The notes under the pieces are model-generated. The model saw nothing but the letters and a program-made list of their open reading frames with translations, had not been told where the DNA came from and searched no databases. Made by a program: the position numbers and the translations under genes. Shown piece by piece: positions 6,894-9,131 of a stretch of 9,131 bases of DNA (positions are counted from its first letter, which is position 1; every line of letters begins with the position of its first letter). Origin of the DNA: an uncultured Clostridia bacterium (lineage in GTDB: Bacteria > Bacillota > Clostridia > Christensenellales > CASEPJ01); the NCBI GenBank assembly GCA_949289715.1, contig CASEPJ010000145.1:1-9131 (forward strand), written 5' to 3'.

Positions 6894-7766
6894 ATGTATA
6901 ATATTATTATAAACCCTGTTGCATCTAAAAGCAAGAGTTTAAAAGCATTAAAAAAAGCGGAAAGATATTTAACCGAAAAAAATATACCTTATAAAGTATA
7001 TTTTTCAAAACAAAAAGCACATTCTAAGTTAATTGCCGAAGAATTAGAAGCCGCCGGAGAAAATGAAATTATAATAATGGGCGGTGACGGAACTATATAC
7101 GATGTAATCAACGGTATAAAACATCCTGAAAATATACGTTTCGGAATAATACCCTGCGGAACGGGAAATGATTTTGCCAGCGCATTAGGTTTGTCCTCCT
7201 GTGTTGAAGAAAATTTAAATATAATTTTAAACGGAAAAACCGTTAAAAGAGATTTTATGGAAGTTGACGGTTTTCGCTCGGTCAACGTTGCGGGATCCGG
7301 CCTTGACGTAGAAGTATTAGAAGGAGCGGAAAGACTAAAACTTATAAAAGGAAAACTAAAATACGTTTTTTCTCTTATAAAAATTTTATTTCATTTCAAA
7401 AATTATAAATTCAAAATAGCATGTGACGGAGAAACGGAAGAAGGAGAATATATGCTGGCTTCCATATGCAACGGCACACGATTCGGAGGAGGAATTAATA
7501 TTTCTCCTAATTCGAAAACCGACGATGGTAAGCTGGAATTGGTAACAGTAGGGAAAATCAAAAGAATAAAAATTCCCTTTTTATTTCTCTCTTTTATTAG
7601 AGGCAGACACGATAAAATTAAAGAGTTAAAAATACGCACATGCTCACATGTTAAAATAACTGCGGAAAATTCCATTAATTTAAATACCGACGGTGAAATT
7701 CATTACCAAATGAATGAGATAGATTGTTCAATATGTCCGGGAAAATTTAACGTCTATTCTAAATAA
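6894..7766 (+). CDS. Diacylglycerol/YegS-type lipid kinase
   Basis: This is a DgkB/YegS-family soluble lipid kinase, which phosphorylates diacylglycerol or a related lipid with ATP at the inner membrane surface, returning it to phosphatidate for phospholipid synthesis. The product is 290 residues. Motifs are IINPVAS at the N-terminus (5-11), the ATP-binding GGDGT (63-67), PCGTGND (87-93), a glycine-rich GTRFGGG segment in the C-terminal lobe, DDGKLE with a likely structural or catalytic aspartate, and NTDGE (264-268) containing the conserved glutamate. I start at ATG 6894 because AAGGA (6881-6885) lies 8 bases upstream; the in-frame ATG at 6861 falls inside the promoter and would add 11 residues without homology. 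The true substrate cannot be settled from sequence, since the family includes other lipid kinases. The flavoprotein gene follows after 43 bases with no terminator between, suggesting an operon. Confidence 0.92.
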   Translation: MYNIIINPVASKSKSLKALKKAERYLTEKNIPYKVYFSKQKAHSKLIAEELEAAGENEIIIMGGDGTIYDVINGIKHPENIRFGIIPCGTGNDFASALGLSSCVEENLNIILNGKTVKRDFMEVDGFRSVNVAGSGLDVEVLEGAERLKLIKGKLKYVFSLIKILFHFKNYKFKIACDGETEEGEYMLASICNGTRFGGGINISPNSKTDDGKLELVTVGKIKRIKIPFLFLSFIRGRHDKIKELKIRTCSHVKITAENSINLNTDGEIHYQMNEIDCSICPGKFNVYSK

Positions 7767-7809
7767 TTAGTAATTAATAAATAATAATTATAAAATCGGA
7801 GTAATTTAT

Positions 7810-8667
7810 ATGTTCGACACAATAATAATAGGGAAAGGTCCTGCCGGAATTACGGCAGGAATTTATTTAAAAAGAGCCAATTTGAATCCCGTAATAATAG
7901 GAAAAGATTTCGGAGCATTAGAGAAAGCGGAAATTATAGAAAATTATTACGGATTTTTACCAATTACGGGAGTAGAACTTGCACAAAAAGGTCAAATGCA
8001 GGCTGAAAAGTTAGATATACCGGTATATACGGAAGAAGTACTTTCCGTTGAAGTTTTCGATTCTATAAAAATAAAAACTAATCTGCGCACATTAGAGGCA
8101 AAAACACTTTTAATTGCAACCGGTAAAAGCAGAATGCAGCCAAAAATTAAAAATTTGGAAAATTTAAAAGGAAAAGGAGTAAGTTTTTGTGCGGTTTGCG
8201 ACGGTTTCTTTTTTAGAAATAAAAAAATCGCAATTTTAGGAAACGGTCAGTATGCCCTATCCGAAGCTGAACATTTAATGAATTTTTCTAAAGATATTAC
8301 CCTTTTTACAAACGGTAAGAACGAACCCGAAAACGTACCTGAAGGTATAAAATGCGTTAAAGATAAAATTATAGAACTTAAAGGTACTGAAAAACTCAAT
8401 GCAATAGTTACCGAAAAATCGACATATCTTTCGGACGGTTTGTTTATTGCAGAAGGCACTGCCACTACCGCTGACTTTGCAAAAAAAATAGGCATAATAA
8501 CCGATGAGCACGACAATATTAAAACCAATGCCGATTATATGACCAATATAAAAGGTATATTTGCCGCAGGCGATGCTACCGGGGGATTTCTTCAAATTTC
8601 AACAGCTGTTGCAAAAGGAGCCCTTGCAGCCAAAGGAATTATAAATTTCATTAAAAACAATAAATAA
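7810..8667 (+). CDS. Thioredoxin reductase-like flavoprotein, possibly ferredoxin-dependent
   Basis: The fold is that of low-molecular-weight thioredoxin reductase: the N-terminal FAD motif GKGPAG (8-13), the redox-active disulfide C127-A-V-C130 followed by DGFFFR, and the second FAD motif GIFAAGD (249-255). It is 285 residues, somewhat shorter than the usual 300-320. The nucleotide-binding half is unusual. The loop reads GNGQYA (144-149) instead of GGGDSA, and the HRRxxxR signature that grips NADPH is absent; the matching place reads LFTNGKNEP (165-173). Near the C-terminus the usual RQ reads LQ. In clostridia, such reductases without NADPH motifs include a ferredoxin-dependent group (FFTR), and I infer membership or a close relative. 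No thioredoxin or ferredoxin gene is nearby. The start is supported by GGAG (7798-7801), 8 bases before the ATG. The gene is likely co-transcribed with the lipid kinase. Confidence 0.85.
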   Translation: MFDTIIIGKGPAGITAGIYLKRANLNPVIIGKDFGALEKAEIIENYYGFLPITGVELAQKGQMQAEKLDIPVYTEEVLSVEVFDSIKIKTNLRTLEAKTLLIATGKSRMQPKIKNLENLKGKGVSFCAVCDGFFFRNKKIAILGNGQYALSEAEHLMNFSKDITLFTNGKNEPENVPEGIKCVKDKIIELKGTEKLNAIVTEKSTYLSDGLFIAEGTATTADFAKKIGIITDEHDNIKTNADYMTNIKGIFAAGDATGGFLQISTAVAKGALAAKGIINFIKNNK

Positions 8668-8731
8668 GTTTAACAAATTAAATTATATTAGCCTATTATG
8701 GATATTTTATAAAAAATAATTATCCTTGAAA

Positions 8732-8771
8732 GCTTTTTTATTTCTATTTTAAATAGAAGAATAAAAAAAGC
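8732..8771. repeat. Long AT-rich inverted repeat after the flavoprotein gene
   Basis: The arm at 8732-8748 pairs with the arm at 8751-8771 around a tiny loop: an outer GCTTTTTTATT matches AATAAAAAAAGC with one bulged base, and an inner TCTATTT matches AAATAGA. A two-base AG bulge separates the two parts. It starts 65 bases after the stop codon. No T tract follows on either strand, so it is not a textbook terminator, but it could protect or end the mRNA 3' side. Confidence 0.55.
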
Positions 8772-8990
8772 AATAAACATAAGGAAAAGTTATCGAGATA
8801 CAAGAAAAACGCATTAAAATTTAGGTATATAACGAATAAAGAATTAATATATTAAAATGCAAAAAAAGTCATAAAAACGGGTTCAAAAAGTAATTATGGT
8901 AAATAAATTTATTGTAATAAAATATAAACATGAGGTACAAATATTTAACATTGATAATAAAGATAAAACATTATTTAAAAAAAATAATAG

Positions 8991-9080
8991 TTAAGACTAA
9001 CTTTCAATTAACAAAAAAGTATTAATTGAAATAGTCAAACTTAATAAAGAAACAATAGATTTAATTAATACAAAGTTAGT
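8991..9080. repeat. Inverted repeats with competing pairing partners
   Basis: GACTA (8995-8999) plus TTTCAATTAA (9002-9011) form a 15-base-pair helix with TTAATTGAAA (9022-9031) plus TAGTC (9032-9036), with a two-base AC bulge and a 10-base loop. The same 5' arm holds ACTAACTTT (8996-9004), the exact reverse complement of AAAGTTAGT (9072-9080). The two pairings exclude each other. This could be a leader element for a gene beyond the window, a decayed element end, or chance in AT-rich DNA. Confidence 0.5.
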
Positions 9081-9131
9081 TTATCGATATAAATTTAAAT
9101 AAATATAAAAATATAAATAAAAAAAAGAAGT

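Larger units (their letters stand above)
8668..9131. other. Very AT-rich region without a convincing gene
   Basis: I find no well-supported gene here. A weak hairpin (GGATA 8700-8704 with TATCC 8721-8725) followed by a T run at 8734-8739 could help end the preceding transcript, but there are 8 bases between stem and T run. Short open stretches occur, the longest being 8896-8994 (32 codons) and, in the same frame after two stops, 9001-9102. Neither has a ribosome binding site of normal strength. Two inverted repeats are listed separately. Confidence 0.5.

Noticed and set aside
1..9131. CRISPR arrays, insertion sequences, tRNA or rRNA genes.
   Set aside because: No regularly spaced direct repeats, no transposase-like frame, and no cloverleaf or rRNA-like conserved segment could be recognised by eye on either strand.

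Overview
The window looks like chromosomal DNA from a low-GC, probably anaerobic Firmicute, most likely a member of the Clostridia. It is AT-rich throughout, with coding DNA visibly richer in G+C than the flanks. Shine-Dalgarno sites of the AAGGA/AGAGG type precede nearly every gene, promoters read as sigma-A type, and the gene families fit: VanW, single-domain pyruvate kinase, HD-containing class II CCA enzyme, and a thioredoxin-reductase-like flavoprotein of the kind seen in ferredoxin-using clostridia. This taxonomic placement is inference; no rRNA or tRNA gene is present.

Layout, left to right. An AT-rich non-coding stretch (1-357) precedes a good promoter and a short structured leader. 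These drive a monocistronic pyruvate kinase gene (479-1894, +), closed by a strong intrinsic terminator (1943-1971). Next comes a compact minus-strand operon, transcribed right to left: cca (tRNA nucleotidyltransferase), rmuC (membrane-anchored nuclease-like protein), a PHP-domain phosphoesterase of the RNase AM / nucleoside bisphosphate phosphatase type, and a secreted VanW-family protein. Its genes overlap or are separated by at most 11 bases. Diverging from cca is a plus-strand pair: a diacylglycerol/YegS-type lipid kinase (6894-7766) and a thioredoxin-reductase-like flavoprotein (7810-8667). The last 464 bases are very AT-rich and hold two sizeable inverted repeats and only doubtful coding remnants.

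Functionally these are housekeeping genes: glycolysis, tRNA 3'-end maturation and repair, DNA and RNA maintenance, lipid metabolism, cell envelope and redox. I see no mobile element, CRISPR array, phage gene or defence island, and no clear new multi-gene system. The points most worth a second look are: the flavoprotein, which keeps the CxxC disulfide and FAD motifs but lacks the HRRxxxR NADPH signature; the pyruvate kinase leader, which can be drawn as an H-type pseudoknot starting at the predicted transcription start; and the right-hand end, where one segment can pair with either of two downstream segments.

Three start codons differ from the longest reading frame or deserve attention. The VanW gene probably starts at a TTG at 3303. 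The lipid kinase starts at 6894 rather than 6861. The cca gene has no visible ribosome binding site.
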